Below, in pieces: positions 1-14,200 of a stretch of DNA of 64,000 bases (positions are counted from its first letter, which is position 1; each line of letters opens with the position of its first letter). The DNA lies in NCBI RefSeq assembly GCF_000150275.1, contig NW_002060958.1:38966-102965 (forward strand), read 5' to 3'. Under the pieces are notes generated by a model, which did not search any database, was not told where the DNA came from, and saw only the letters and a list, made by a program, of their open reading frames with translations. This DNA comes from Trichoplax adhaerens (taxonomy: Eukaryota > Placozoa > Uniplacotomia > Trichoplacea > Trichoplacidae). A program made the position numbers and the translations under genes.

Positions 1-325
1 ATATCTGTATTGCAATTGAACTGCTATTAATATAAGCACGGAATTAATCAGCATAATATATGAAAAAGCAACATTTGCAACTATTAATATGCTAATATGA
101 AGAATATATTAAAATCAATTACGGTAACTCATGAGGTATCTGTACAAATTTATTATTGCCACATGAACATATAAACGAACTGAAACAGGCTGCTATCTCA
201 TTTATCTACTTTCTAATTTGCATTTAAAATAATAAATATATAATCCTGTAGATGAATTCTCATTATCTGTCCTGTATTAGTAAAATATATATCATATTTT
301 TGACTATTAAAATCTTGTTTGTTAG
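1..325. other. Probable intron of the UNC13/BAIAP3-like gene
   Basis: No open coding stretch with splice borders was found here. It is AT-rich and ends in a pyrimidine-poor acceptor just before base 326, where the first recognised exon opens in mid-protein. It is therefore most likely intronic sequence of the gene that continues to the left of the window. Confidence 0.5.
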
Positions 326-3300
326 GATAAGTACGGCTTAATCTGGAATTGTCAATTGTCAGAACTCGCTAAAGGCGTCTTAAGCGAAGTTGCAATGCAT
401 TATGATATTCCTTTTAGGCAGCAGGCTATTTGGTTCGTTGATTTAAACTTATACATGTATGCCTATATCTTTGAAAAATAAACTTTTATTGTATTTTCCT
501 ATTCTAGTTCCATACTATGCCAGTGCTATATTAACGATGTCAAACCTTTGGATTATAAAGTATTAGGAAATGAGCTCAAAAAAGTTATTGCCTCACTTGA
601 TGACTTTAGCCCAGATATGGTTTGTCTTCAAATTTAATATTAATCAAAATCAGAATCGAACATTGTATTGGAAATAAATTGAGATTAACAAATTTTTCTT
701 TACTTTATAATTATCAGTTTGTCACATTAGAAAATTTTTTCAACAATTTATGCCTTTCTTTAGCACGAGGAATTAGTGATTGGATTAGAAGCCTTCGTAG
801 ATCGCTCTATGATATTCTTTAATCATGTGAGGGACTTAATGCCTGAAAATGATACTCAAAATCTCAGTGCACTGCCAGAATTAATTGGGTAAGTAGACAC
901 TATAGATTATGAAAGCGTAAATATGCTTTCATTTGGAAAAATACCGTATTATGTGCCAATCTGATCTGATATTGATGGTTTTGTTAGCATTTTAAAGTTA
1001 ATTTATAGTATGAAAAAATTTCAACAACGGCGCAAGAAACCTAATTTAAAGATAGATATACAAAATGCTTGCAAGGTATCAGCTTTTATGTGTTGATAGA
1101 TAGAATAGGATACAAGAATCAGCTACTAGATAAGTTCTTAATCAAGAGATTCGTCTCTATTCTAGTTAATGTTTGATTAATTATTGCTTTCACTATTTAG
1201 AAAGGAACAGAATCTTGGTATTACACTCAGCGAGAACTTATTGTAGCTAAAGCTAAGGTAAAATAATGATCTGAGAATGATGTTATAATTTACTGGTTAG
1301 CTCTGCAATATACTAGAATAATGACATTGAATGCTTTTATTAATTATCATAGACAGCTTATAGCATAACTGAGCTTGTAGTAGCTTGTAATTTCAGAGCT
1401 TGATAATATTAGTAGTTTTTGTAATAATTATATTGATTAGATGAGAAATTATAAATTTTATACCAAGTCAGATAGAATTAGCTTATAGCCATACGTTCAT
1501 CGTTTACCTGAACCACTTAAAACTTGAGCAATAGTAGACTGCAAAGTTACAAAAAAATTTTACTGATAAACCCATAAATAGTGAGATGTAATTATTTTAC
1601 TCTCTAGTCCTATACTGCGCTATAGAGCCTTGCAGCAAGACTAATATTTCTTCGTATAGGAATAAGGTATCAGATTAAAAAGTATCTTTGCACAGATACA
1701 ATATGATGCAATTTTCATTATTACTAGCCAAACTCGAATAATTAACCCTTATAGAATTAGCTGCTATGTGTAAATCTACTTTTGGCGATTAATCTTGTTT
1801 AATTAGTGAGAATAAGGCTAAAAGATACGAAAAACTTGATTTAAGAAGTCATAAAATGACAAAATGCTGCTTGCTACTCGCTAGCTAAATGCTAAATTTT
1901 CAAGAATAATTCGCAAGACACAAAAATTGATTCATAGTCTATATTACCGCAGGAATGCAGCATTTACCTAATCAAGCCTATCTTGACTTGTAATTATAGC
2001 AAATTCTACCTAGTTGATTTGATTTAACATACTTATTATGTTTTCAGACTCTTACTAAAGAGTTTCAACTCTTTCGAGAACTCGTTCAAAAGATGTATGT
2101 GGATTTAAAGGTGTCCAAGTTATTTTATAACAAGGTGTTTTCACGGTAAGAAGAATTATATTGAACCTATGCTTTAAAGTGATGTTATTGTGAGATTCTA
2201 ATCTATCATTGAACAAAATTCCATTGCATTAGGATTTGTGATGATTACTTCACGGATTGCTTCCTAATTATTGATAAAGTGGTACGATATTGCATAGGAA
2301 TAGTGAATATTATTAAATTTTTAAGTTGACTGATTTCTTTAAACTACTAATTTGAGTTATGCAACTTGATTTCCAAGTACCAGTATATAAGAAATCTTAT
2401 TAATTCAGCAGAAAATTTATTCTGGATCTTGTAATCTTCTTAACCAGATCAGTGAAGATGCTAAAAGGCTATTTGCTAGATTCGACAAATCAGAATTTGT
2501 TACATCGGAGAAGATTGATCAATTAGTTTCCGATCTATATTTTACATTAAAAGGCCTGGCAATTTACCGGGCTCATTTAAGCGAAAGTGCTAAATCAATT
2601 CCATTACAGCTAGACTCCATTCATTTATGGTCCAGGTGCTTATTAGAAGTGCTAATTCGTAACGACTTTCGAGATACTAAGGAACGAATTACAAAAGCCG
2701 TCCAACTTGAAGAGGTAAATGTAGGGAAATAACTTTTAGAATTCATCTTGATGCGCTAATTAAATCTTGACTAGATCGTGTCTCATTTTCTGCACCAGTT
2801 CAAATATTCGCATATACTATAGATAAGATAATTTCATATTTTAACAATTATGATACTAGATAGTTTGGGTTAGCTTTTGCATTTTTATAAAATATAGTTG
2901 AAAATTATAATATTATTGTGCAGCAGATGCAAAATAACTGATTATCCAAGGTTATACCTGATTGCATCTAGGTTGTTGATTCCAATTTCAAGTTTTCGTC
3001 TTCTGCTGTCGATACTGCTGGCCTATTCAATAAAACTTGTCAGCTGTGGAAAAATATTGCATGGCCAGAACCTGATGAGGCATTCGCATTCGTTTCTAAA
3101 ATTGTTGATGTACGTAAACACAAGCTTAGCTACCTTTATTAAGTGTTATTTGACTTTTTTAGAAACATTAACCCATTGCTGATCATTTAAAATTGAGTTG
3201 TGTTTCCTTGCTAGACCCCAATCTAACATAATAGCTATTTCCTTTCTGTTTATTAGAATATTGCCAATGCTGGCTGCTTTTATGGAAATCTACTTGATAA

Positions 3301-6300
3301 CCGCCTGAAAGTAGCTAAATTCTACGATGACGTTGGTTCGTTTGATATTACTGAACAGGTATACTTTAACTAAAGCCAATTCAGAAAATCTAAAATTGCA
3401 GATAGTATGAGGAAGTAGTACCAGATATAGTAGAGACCTACAATTATACTAAAATCAATATAGTCCATCGTAGGAAAGCTATTATGAGCTAAATTGGATC
3501 ATCGTTTGATCCAATCTTTCCTTCTTGCGTCTACGTGTATAAATGATATTTCAAAATGCTATCTACCGTAAATGACGAAATATCTTGAGTATTTAGATAC
3601 TCTAAATAATCTTAGAAATAGTCATAAACTGGATATAATTCACTTTCGTAGAAATTAGAGCGAGCAAAGTTGCAATGAAAGGCATATCGTACTATTGCAG
3701 TTACGGTACTTTCCAATTTCCAGTAAATGAAATTTATAGTGTATTATTAGTCTTGTTCGACATTTTCTGGAGTTAATTTTCTTTATACTCGTTATTTTTA
3801 AAACTTTTGAAACAGCCACCTACAGTATACGCTTTATAAATTATGTGCAGTATAGTATCGAATATGCATGAATAAATCTTGGAATATTAGCTATCAAGTA
3901 TAAAGGATTAAATCTAGCACTATTGATTAATCACTCGGTTTTATCTGGAATCAATCACCGGATAAATATGGATTCTAGCTGTGTATAACATTAAATAACC
4001 TGGATCATATTCGAAGAAATTTGCAATCACTACCAAAGGATTTAAATTTCGATCAAGCGATTGAAAATTTATCACATCATGGCCGTGATCAACAAGACCG
4101 TTTTCGAACTGTACTGACAAATATTTTAAAAGGTGCTGATGACGATTTAATGAACAAAACAGTGATTATGATCGATCAAGTTGGAAAAAAGGTACATAGT
4201 AGATTGCTTGCTGCGAATTTTGAGCTATTGATGATATTTTATATTTGTAAAGCGAATCTCGATTAAAAGTTGATTTGGAAATAAATCTTCTCATGATTTG
4301 TGATATTTTAATTAATGCAGATGGAAGTTGACATTTACAAGCATTTGCAGACGTTTTCATCATCGCCGCCGACTGTCAATGTTAATCAGGTATAAATTCG
4401 AAGGCCATAGCTTCTAATGCTTTACGTTTATGCTTTTAACTTGTTTAATGTTCCAGCTATGGACATTTTGGCCTAAAACTCAGATTGAGAAATATTTTAT
4501 TAGCATACGCATATACTGTACGCGTATATCGTGGCCCTCTCATGCCAGTATGTGAATTTTTCGAAACAGTACTAAATCTTCTAGCATATGATATTTCATC
4601 CGTAAATTTTTAATATCTGACCTTTCTCAATTTCACTTAATCTTTACGAAATGAATAAATATTTCTATACTAGTTTGTAACTGCTAGATCACTTAGTAAA
4701 TGAGTTATACATGGCAATTATTCTTGCCTTTTATTTATCTCTTGTTTTATTTTCAAATATTACAATCAATATTTATATAGAAATTTATGATAGTATGATT
4801 TGCAGATATATATGTAGTATCTATCCTATACTTTACTTAGTACTTAGGCTGTTTCATCTCCAAACTATTGAATGCTTAAATACGGTTTTGTAACTATATT
4901 GCATAATCATTTCTTGGTGGATTTATGCGTAGTGCATCATCCTACATTTATTCTTTCTTTACGAGATACAGAAATTTTGACCTGAAATTTCCATAGCATA
5001 ATAATTATTAGCTAGATAATAATTTACGAGCATATTTACATCCTGAACTAGTTCCATAATACAATCGTATCGGACCTGCTTGCCTTATATGCAACTTCCA
5101 ATCCACAAACATTAGACGGAATATTGTTTTACATGGCGTTGAAAAATAGATATTCATGTCTCAATAGTGGTCTTAATTATTCTATTTTGGTATCTGACCT
5201 TTTTTCTAATCTGATCAATCTTTAAATCATAAAAATTTCGATGCGATTTCCCAACTTCTTGATAGCTTATTCTTTGCAAATTTTTGTTCGCATTTTGTAA
5301 CTATCCTATTTTATAAATGAATTTCGATAACATCATTTCTTGTTTTAAACTGTAGGCAATATCTCCACTGCTTAGCTATCTGCAAGAAAATTCCATCAAA
5401 TTGCAGGAATGCCTATTCAAAGATGTCTACCATAGGTATTTAAGTGATTATGGAATCAAAAATTGTAATAGAGTAATAATTGCATATCTATGCAGATTAT
5501 TATCTATTCTAAAGTTTTCGGGTTGATTTACTGTAAATATTTCCTATGTTATTATCTTTATCGAGACATTGTCTTTGAACTTATAGATATTGCTTATTTT
5601 CCTCCTTTAGCTTTAATATTAAAATTGTAGATGTTACCATGAAATGCCTTTATCAAATTACACTAAAAGTAGGAGAGCAGAAAACTTCTCTATTTTCCTT
5701 TAAGTCTGATACAAAGTCTATGGTAAGATTTTACCATCATTTAACCGTAGCGTACTTAAACTTCACAATTTAAGATACTGAAGATGCCGGATAAAATTAT
5801 CTGATGTAAGATTATTGTCTAATACCTCAACTAATCCTATTGAACAGACAATGATGGAAGTTTATAATAGGCTATGGGATTGTCAACAGGTTTGTTACTA
5901 TAAGAAGATAAATAAGCCGCACATAATGCAATCAATTTATTCATTATCATTCCCACAAATTAGTAATTATTGTTTTTAGTCTAATTTTGTTGGATACATC
6001 TTGTTATGATAAAGTGCCTCAATATCAGAAATGATCAAAATTCAATAACTTATAATGTTCTTTTATTACATTATCTACTCTTTCAACCAAGAATAAGACT
6101 AACTAACACTTGGAGATTAAATTTCCTGTTTATACACATTATCAGTCAGTTCTATTTATGTCTATAATTTCTGATTAGTCTAGCACCCAATAACCAGCAT
6201 AATCTGTTGTTTCCAATCATCTTAATAAGATATTCCTAACCAATGTTCCAATATTTACTGTGACTATTTAGTACGGATAAGTACATAACATAATCTTAAG

Positions 6301-8807
6301 ATTGCAGTGAGTCTACTATATCGCACATGCAATGTTAAATTTACAATTTTATATAACACTTAGAGACTTCCTACAGCTTATTAAGCTATTTTTAGGGCTA
6401 GAATATTCATTTTAGTTTAGTAAAACTGACAAGTTTCTTCTACTCTAGGTGTTGAAAGATTTCTTTTTTAATGGAGGAGATGGTATCGATCTTGTTACTA
6501 TCGAAAATGATCATTTCTACGTAGTAAGTTAATATAATAGTTTATATTCCATTTAAAATGGTTAAATTAACCTGATTTAAAAATGGTATACTTTTCCTTT
6601 TCAGCAAACGGTGCAATTTTTAAATGTGGCTAAATTGGATACTACTAGACTTATTGGACTTTATTTTGAAGAGAAGGTAAAAAATCAGGTTTATAAAAGA
6701 ATCCATTATACTCTAGGATTTCCTTGTGATTACATCAATTAAGATGTCTACCGACTATGAAAGAGAAATCGGCTCCTTAGATTGATCAAATAAGAGTCAT
6801 TTACGACTTTATATTTGTTTCCTTTGTAATGTAGTTTGTACATACTGTATAAAATAAAATAAATGCGGTGCTGCTTGGAAACGAGAAGTACTAAGTTTTT
6901 ATTAGATGGTGTTACGTTTATTACAAAATTTCTAAAACATATTTTGATTTGTACAGCTTAAAGCAAAGCAAGAGGAAAACCTTGGTTCATTAGCAGTAAA
7001 ATTATTCTATGATATATCCCAGCATAAACTTTCTGTCAACGGTAAATTGCTTTTGCCCTACCAGCGTTATTTTCTACTTCAATTAACTAAAATTAACTAG
7101 AATAGCATTCTGAAAGGCTAATATCTTAAATTCTATAGTCATCTATGCCAAGAATTTACTAGCACTGGATTCTAACGGTAATATTCACATTTAAACTTTC
7201 TATCAACTAATCATTTAGACTGACTAGTTGTTCTTGTTGGATGATGCGATATAATACTTGTATACTTGAATCTAGCAATTAGCAGATTTTGTATTGGAGA
7301 TATTTGATTCTTTCTCGTATTTTGGATGTAATTTAGTCTAAAGTAATTCCATTTATTATCTAAAAACTATATAGGGTTAAATCATTCATCTTTTCTTCCG
7401 ACTAGCGTAATTCTTTAATAATCTTGAAAGCTAATTTTCAGATAATAGTAATTTATTTTAGAATTTTTCCTTCGAGCTATAATGTATCTTACTTTTTTAC
7501 GAATTTAGAACTTTTCACATTTGCTTCCAATCATTATGATTTTATACATTATAAGATTAGAATTTAGTCTTATTGTCATCTGATTCCATCCTTACAATAC
7601 GAAAACGATAAATCTTGTTACAGACTTGAGATTAAGAATATTTAACATGAATTTCATTCTCATATTAATAGGATTAAGCGATCCGTATGTCGTTATTGAT
7701 CTGCTCCCAGAGAATCTTTTCTCATGCTCACACAAAGAGACTAAAGTATGCAAAAAGACATTAAATCCAGTCTTTGAAGAAACATTTACCTTGTAAGTAG
7801 ACCCTGTAAATTAGGTATTGCAAATATTATTGCTTTACTAAAATATAATTGATAAACCCCATCTGCTGGAACCAATATCATGCACGACAATATCTTTTCA
7901 CAATAGGTTTTGAAAATTGTAACGTATAGCCAGTAGAAAATGTAGGATCTTTAGCTCATTGTTTGTATTTCATTATTAATTTTTAAGTTTAACATGAAAA
8001 TTATAGTGTTTAGCCAACAGAATCTGCTAGATATTTGATCGCTTATTCTTCATGTCTTCTTATTAATTTCCAAGCAAAACACGGAAGTTATTTCTCATAA
8101 CTAATAGAATGTACAGGATGCTTAATAATCAGCTAATTCTTCGTACTATGCCATCAATTTTTAAGCATGCTATGGAAGTTATGGTGCTTAGCTAATTGAA
8201 TACGCAGGATATTTAATCAAGCCATTCTTCCCGTTACATCATTAATTTTCAAGCATAGCATAAAATTATAATTTTTAGCCAATAGAATCTCCAGCCTAAT
8301 TTATACCATTTAATTTCTAAGCATAACATGAAAATTGTGTTAGTAGCTTCCGATGTTTTGATAACAAATTATATTCTAGCTGCTTATTTAAGACAAACCG
8401 ATATTCGACATATACAATAGAATTGAATCTTTAAATTTAAGTATATATCGAAGCAAAGCTTACAGCTAAATTATTCTTTCTAAATTTATAGCATTATCGA
8501 TAAAGCGCTATTTCAGACGTCCGGAACTGCCGTTTTATTTACAGTGATGGATCAAGACATGATTAGTAGGAATGATTACGGTGGCGAAAGCGTTATTCTG
8601 ATGAAAGATATCACCATTATTGACAACAGAAAGGATGCAAATCAAGAAGAAATACCTGAACTGAATTTAAAATTATCTATGCCATGCATATCAGGAGAGA
8701 TTTTTAATCTTATTGATGATCGAGTCGATGATGATCCAAATGCTAAAAAATTTATTGCATTCCGTAGAAAGGCTTGTGATGCTGCAGAGGATGCTCGAAA
8801 TAAGTGA
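326..8807 (+). CDS. UNC13/BAIAP3-family priming factor, C-terminal part (MUN region and C2 domain)
   Basis: Members of this family prime secretory vesicles by opening syntaxin at the plasma membrane. 21 exons: 326-432, 508-619, 764-888, 1009-1075, 1201-1257, 2048-2145, 2233-2281, 2409-2714, 2972-3109, 3257-3358, 3979-4191, 4321-4389, 5356-5435, 5611-5722, 5848-5889, 6449-6523, 6605-6676, 6957-7041, 7139-7177, 7672-7792, 8492-8807. All phases join, giving 794 residues with a TGA stop. The MUN-type helical region covers roughly residues 1-590 and includes CITLNNLDHIRR. A C2 domain follows at about 615-760, with the Ca-binding-loop motif LLALDSNGLSDPYV and, later, LFTVMDQDMISRNDYGGE. This short form with a C-terminal C2 resembles BAIAP3 and UNC13D more than the long neuronal UNC13s. 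The 5' end, which would hold the first C2 domain, lies outside the window. Family is seen clearly; the BAIAP3 versus UNC13D choice is not settled. Confidence 0.9.
7885..8340. repeat. Intronic minisatellite, about five copies of an 87-91-bp unit
   Basis: Within the last intron of the UNC13/BAIAP3-like gene, the phrase ATTAATTT(T/C)(T/C)AAG followed by an A-rich stretch and TTAGC(C/T)AA recurs at about 7975, 8062, 8153 and 8241. A weaker copy lies upstream near 7895 and a partial one near 8310. The copies are diverged and contain no open frame. This looks like a degenerate tandem repeat that enlarges the intron inside the C2-coding region. Confidence 0.6.
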
Positions 8808-11269
8808 ATTTAAGCACAATTAAAGATATTGCTTACTACCAATGCTATTTATGCATTATCCAACTCGATTAGTACAGATTGATACGACTCTTTTTGGTCA
8901 AGTAAAAGGAACTTTGCTCTAGATTTTGACTCGATTTCTTTATGTGCGGGTAGTATGAGAACCTCATATTTATGAAATTTGGTTTTACTTATTGATTTTT
9001 GATAGTATTTTCTTGCTTCATCTTTAAATAAGAGGGCTATTAGCTAATATTTGGCTAGTATAACAGTAAAAGTAAATTCAGCACTGATTATCATAAAAGT
9101 TATGTTTTATGTTACTTTGCTATTAGAACTTACACACACAGTAAGATCTATTTAGGCCTATGATTGCTGCTTACATTATCTATCAGGAAAGAATTTATTA
9201 TCAATGCTTCAAAGCACTTAGGATGATATAAATTACTTGAAACTATTTATTGTACTAGCCAGGTTTCAATTTTATAACTTTCTTTTTGATATGTTTCTCT
9301 TAGCTATTACTTTCACAATATGGAGCAGAAATAAAATAGACATGATTCGCATATACTGCTTACTATTTATTGTTAATAATCTTTAAATAGGAATTTTATC
9401 GATCCGTTAGTATAAGGAACATCATTTTAAATCTTTCTAATTTGGAGATATATTGATTGTTCTAAGTAACTTTGTCAGTAGTTATGATAGACTGGCTAAT
9501 ATTTCAGGGTACAATTATCTAAGCGAGCAAAATTGATCCAGTTTCATAGCCGATCCTGAAATACACTGATTTTGGTAACGGTCGAGATAATGAATATGAA
9601 AATTATTCTGCTTATCCTTAAGGTTTATTAAGTTTTCTTTACTTATGAATTAGAGATTTTCAAAATCTTTATTGTTTGGTAGCTTACAGATATCCAAGAA
9701 ATATGTTTTGATTCGCACAAGCTAGATCTTAGTGCTTCCTGTTCCACTATCCCTAAAATTATGCTCGTTCAGAGGTTGATTCTGATGAAAGCGTGATCAG
9801 AGTATGCTTTAGATGAAAACATATATATCATTGCTTTCTCGATATAATAATAAGTATCCTCAATCTTGATCTCTCAGAGGTGGCATTTAGCTTCATTAAT
9901 AATTTCAAGAGCCAGCTCGATGTCTCATATCCGCGAAAGATAACGATATCTAAGATTATTCCTACAAACATTACCGTAGTCTATATGTAATATCTTAGGT
10001 GAGCTTTAGTGAGCACTAAAGTATTTCACATGCCATAATTTCAAGTAGGAACATTTTAATAATGCTGTCGCTGTCAATTATTATGTTGAATTTATTCCTT
10101 GTATAAAAGACTACTACTTTTTCAAGATTGCCATATTTCAGTATGATATCCAGGGTATGGCGGATTTTGCTCTAAAAGCTAGTTTCTCTTCCTTAAGAGC
10201 ATTACAGCCCAAGCCATTAAATAATATAGGATAGTGCATGAAATACCATGCCAACAAATTTAATGGTGGTTATATTTACTATAGGCGTGTAATTATATTT
10301 GCACTTTTTAAAAGTTCCTTTTGCTGTTTAAGAGCGTAGTTGATTTCAAGATGGTTGCATTACAGCATTGATATTGCCGGCATTATTTACCGGTATCTAG
10401 TCTAAAAGTTAATTACTTACTTAGCAGTATGTGTAGCAGTTATTATCAAAACATTAAACATTTAAGTATTCTAAGCTGGACTTATAAACTTCAAGATAAT
10501 GATCAGTTTATTATCTGCGAAAATTTCGCGAAATAACCCTGAGTATTAATAATAGCTCTTATGAAACTAATTTTAATGAATTATACGTATTCTGTTGGAA
10601 GTAAGATAGCTTTCGAATAAATAAATTTATAGAAAAAATATTTCAAATTATGCTCAGATAATTCCTTGCATGATTTTAGAGATGGTTTCATCTTATTGTT
10701 TGATCCAAAACCAAAAGATTTATGGAGGATGAGTAAAAATTAGCGCATAGCTTACAAATTCGTTAACTAAAAACCTATTTGAAAATACATGTAGAAAAGC
10801 CTTATATAAAATGCATTTAGTAATTAATGTTACTTCATTTTCTTTGCGAGTAAAATATGTATATTCTCTACTTGCTGGATACAAATTAGATACACGTTTA
10901 TATTCGCTCACTGCCAATTACATTGCACTTAATAGTAGATAAATATTTGTTTAGTAAATGATCTTTTAAGAATCTTCATTAGTAATCGCCATGTAATGCA
11001 AATTTAGATTTAACCTCATGATCCTATAATTTTGTGTATCGATGCAAAGTTTATATACTCCTTTAGAAGGAATGTACAATAGTTGAAATTTCAATAGATT
11101 CAATGGCGGCTTCCATCTGGATGGAGTTGATGCAAAATATTAACTGCCAGGAATCTTTTACTTAAAGCTATGGCAAACATTAACGATACTAAAATCCGAT
11201 ATAATAAGTATTCTTTGATATATTCTACAATAATTGATTCCAGTGAAGAGGATTAAAGAATAAAATCAT
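8808..11269. other. Intergenic region between two convergent genes
   Basis: This 2.5-kb gap separates the 3' ends of the UNC13/BAIAP3-like gene (+) and the HEAT-repeat gene (-). I see no exon with credible splice borders, no RNA gene and no strong repeat. An AATAAA sits near 9326 (GCAGAAATAAAATAG context) and could serve the plus-strand gene. A minus-strand open stretch at 10720-10917 has no recognisable family. Confidence 0.5.
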
Positions 11270-14200
11270 CTATTTTTCTAACTTTTTCTTCACATCGCTG
11301 AGAATAATTTTAAGAGCTGCAGCTGCTTCTCTGAAAATTGGAAATAATAAATCGCATATGAGACGATTGGATATCAAGGATCTTTAAGCTTAATTTCTAA
11401 ACTTACTTTGCTAAAACCACATCTCCTTTTTGCCTGTCTCGCAAGCTCTTAATGACTCTTTTATCTTTAATCATCATATAGCTAAATGCTCGTATGGCCT
11501 ATCGAAAGAATAAACCATGTTAAATTTAACACGTAAAGAATGCTTAATAGAATTAATACTCATATATTTGAAGATTTATTGTCTATCTTAGAAGCTGTTG
11601 TAAATTTTACCCAACTAGTTAGTGGATAGCGTGTATGAAAAATGTTGTAAACTAATTTTTCGTCATAATTAAATTATAGCTGTAAGGCAGTAATCTGAAA
11701 ATTTTTACCTGAACTCGAACATCGATACTAGAATCTAATTCCACAATTTCTAATAAGATTTTAATATCTTTCTCAGTATCTAGCTTTAAAGTCGCCTAAA
11801 TAAAGAAAAAGCGGGATATTGCTTAGACACTGTGTATGAGAACCTGGAAATGTTAATTCCAGTTCCTAGCATCATATCGGCCACTATCTTTGTGATCAGA
11901 TTTCAATTTAACAGGAATAAATAAAAAATAGATGCCGATATACGAAGGACTGGATATGATTATGCTTCTTTACAGGTAAAATTGCAGCAATATTGCCTTG
12001 ATCATATAATCAATTTATTAGACCAATAAACTGATATCCCTATCGTTATTTTTTTAGCATAAAAACTGCCCTTTTTGCCAAGCTTGCTTTAAATTAGAAG
12101 GTTAAGTGAGAGCTGTAGTAGAGCAAGCATACCAATATCATAGAGCTTTAAGTTTTTATTACGCGTACCTGTAATCATTGAAATATTAAGTTCTCTAACA
12201 CTCATATTTCAATATGTGATTAACGACCACTGCAATGAGCTTTAAACGTTTAAATATTATTTTTTTACATGTTTTGGCATTGAACAAGTTGTTATCAAGG
12301 GAATATCTCTGGGTTCACATTATATCATATGGGGTACTTACAAGAGATTTAACAGCTTGTGCACGAACTTTACTGCTCGCATCTTCCAGCCGCCTTTGGT
12401 TTACGAATTAAATTTGAATTTAGTATTTAAACCATCATGATAAATTAGAGTTATAAATCATAGAAGTTGGTTTATATCGTCAACATTGGCTTACTCAAAG
12501 ATAGATTCAATCATTTCATGTTTCAGTTTCAGTTCTTTCACAGTCTCAGCAGCTTCCTTTCGCACTTCCTATCGGGTTATTTTACGTCAAAGATAAAAGA
12601 AAAATATCAATGAATTGCGGATATCTGGCTTAAATCTACATTCGACATCAGAAAAGGCTACCAAATGTAGCTTTTATTTCTCACTTTATTCTTACTTTTC
12701 TATCACTTTTTAGAATCAATGATACATTTTAATGCATATCCAAATAAATTACGAAATCACATAAATTACATGATCAGTAAGCATTTTGTAATAACTACTT
12801 TAGATTTAAGATGCTGATGTAATATGCATTGCACAAATGCATTATTATCGACTAGTGCAACGTTAGTATTTCTCAATATTCATTTCGTTTTTCTTAACTC
12901 AACCAACCTTGCTAGGATCATCCCATAAAAGGCGCTGGAGAATGATAAAAATCCTGTCAGCGTCGAAAGTTAGCGCATGTAATCGACCTAATATAAGAAA
13001 TACTCGTATAAGTTAAAATTATCGAACGTTGGTTGTCTATTTTTCTCGTCAAGATTTTAAATGTTTAGAAACTTTATTACTATTCTAAATTCTTGCTAAA
13101 AGAACTTTTATGCAATCATCATTTTAGTATAGATCTTGGTAATAGCTACGGAATAGAAGATTACTCACCAATATTACCCAAAAGCCTACATGCGCTAACT
13201 CGATGCTAGAGGAAAAAAATTACAATTTATCTGGTTAGAGTCTATCAACACAGCTAAAATCCGGTACTAGATCATAAAACATCAACTTACCGCCCATTTC
13301 GACGATTTTTGTAGCTGCTGGAGGACATTTTCAATAACTTTTGAGGATTTGACATTAAATTGCTTAATTAAGGTCTCTAATGCCTAGTTTGATGTAGAGT
13401 ATAATTTTGATAGTTGAATCAAGTTGGTGGGCTCATTTACAGAGGCATTTACGATAGTAAAATTCCAGAAGATATTAACTATCATTCAATAGCGATGAAG
13501 ATTATGGAGCAGATTGACAAATAGGTGTGATAGTAAAAGTGGTAGTGAAAGTGATGAAAGGTAAAATTATCCGCAACTTCTAAAGCAAACTACCTTCGCT
13601 TTAACAGGACCTAGCTCGATATCCAAGCATCGAAGTAAGCGTTGCTTTGCCGTAGAACTTGATACACACATTCTACCTAGGCAAAGAGCTGCTTGGTAGG
13701 ATAAATCTTCATCTTCTGAGCCGGCTATTGCATCTAATTCTAGCTTTAGCAACTGAAATCCTTTAGATTTCTAGTTTTAAAAATATAAAAAAAGTATGTG
13801 GTTATCATCCTTTCGTATATAAGTAGTTTTAGAATGTCAGCAACTTGATTACCTTAATAATGTACTGAATGTCTTTAGCTTTCATTATCGTAGCCATTAT
13901 ATCTCTTTTTATTAGAGTATTCCCTAATGTAAATAAGAATTAGCACACTATGATTATTTCTAAATCTTTAGAGATTGATAGTAACATTAATCTCCAATAA
14001 AAGCAGTGTTTACGATTAAGTGGTTGACGGAAAATACGTTTTTAAATGATGTAATATAAGTATCTATTGATCTAAATTTTCGCCCATCCTACCTTTTCTT
14101 AGGAATTTAGTCAATACGAGCATAGCACAGTCTTCCCATGAACCTGCAAATTTTTATTGCCAATGAAATAAATATTATTTCCTGCCAGATATTGTACAGG

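Noticed and set aside
2898-3182. 94-codon plus-strand open frame in the UNC13/BAIAP3-like gene
   Set aside because: Out of frame with the true exon 2972-3109, which continues the MUN region in phase.
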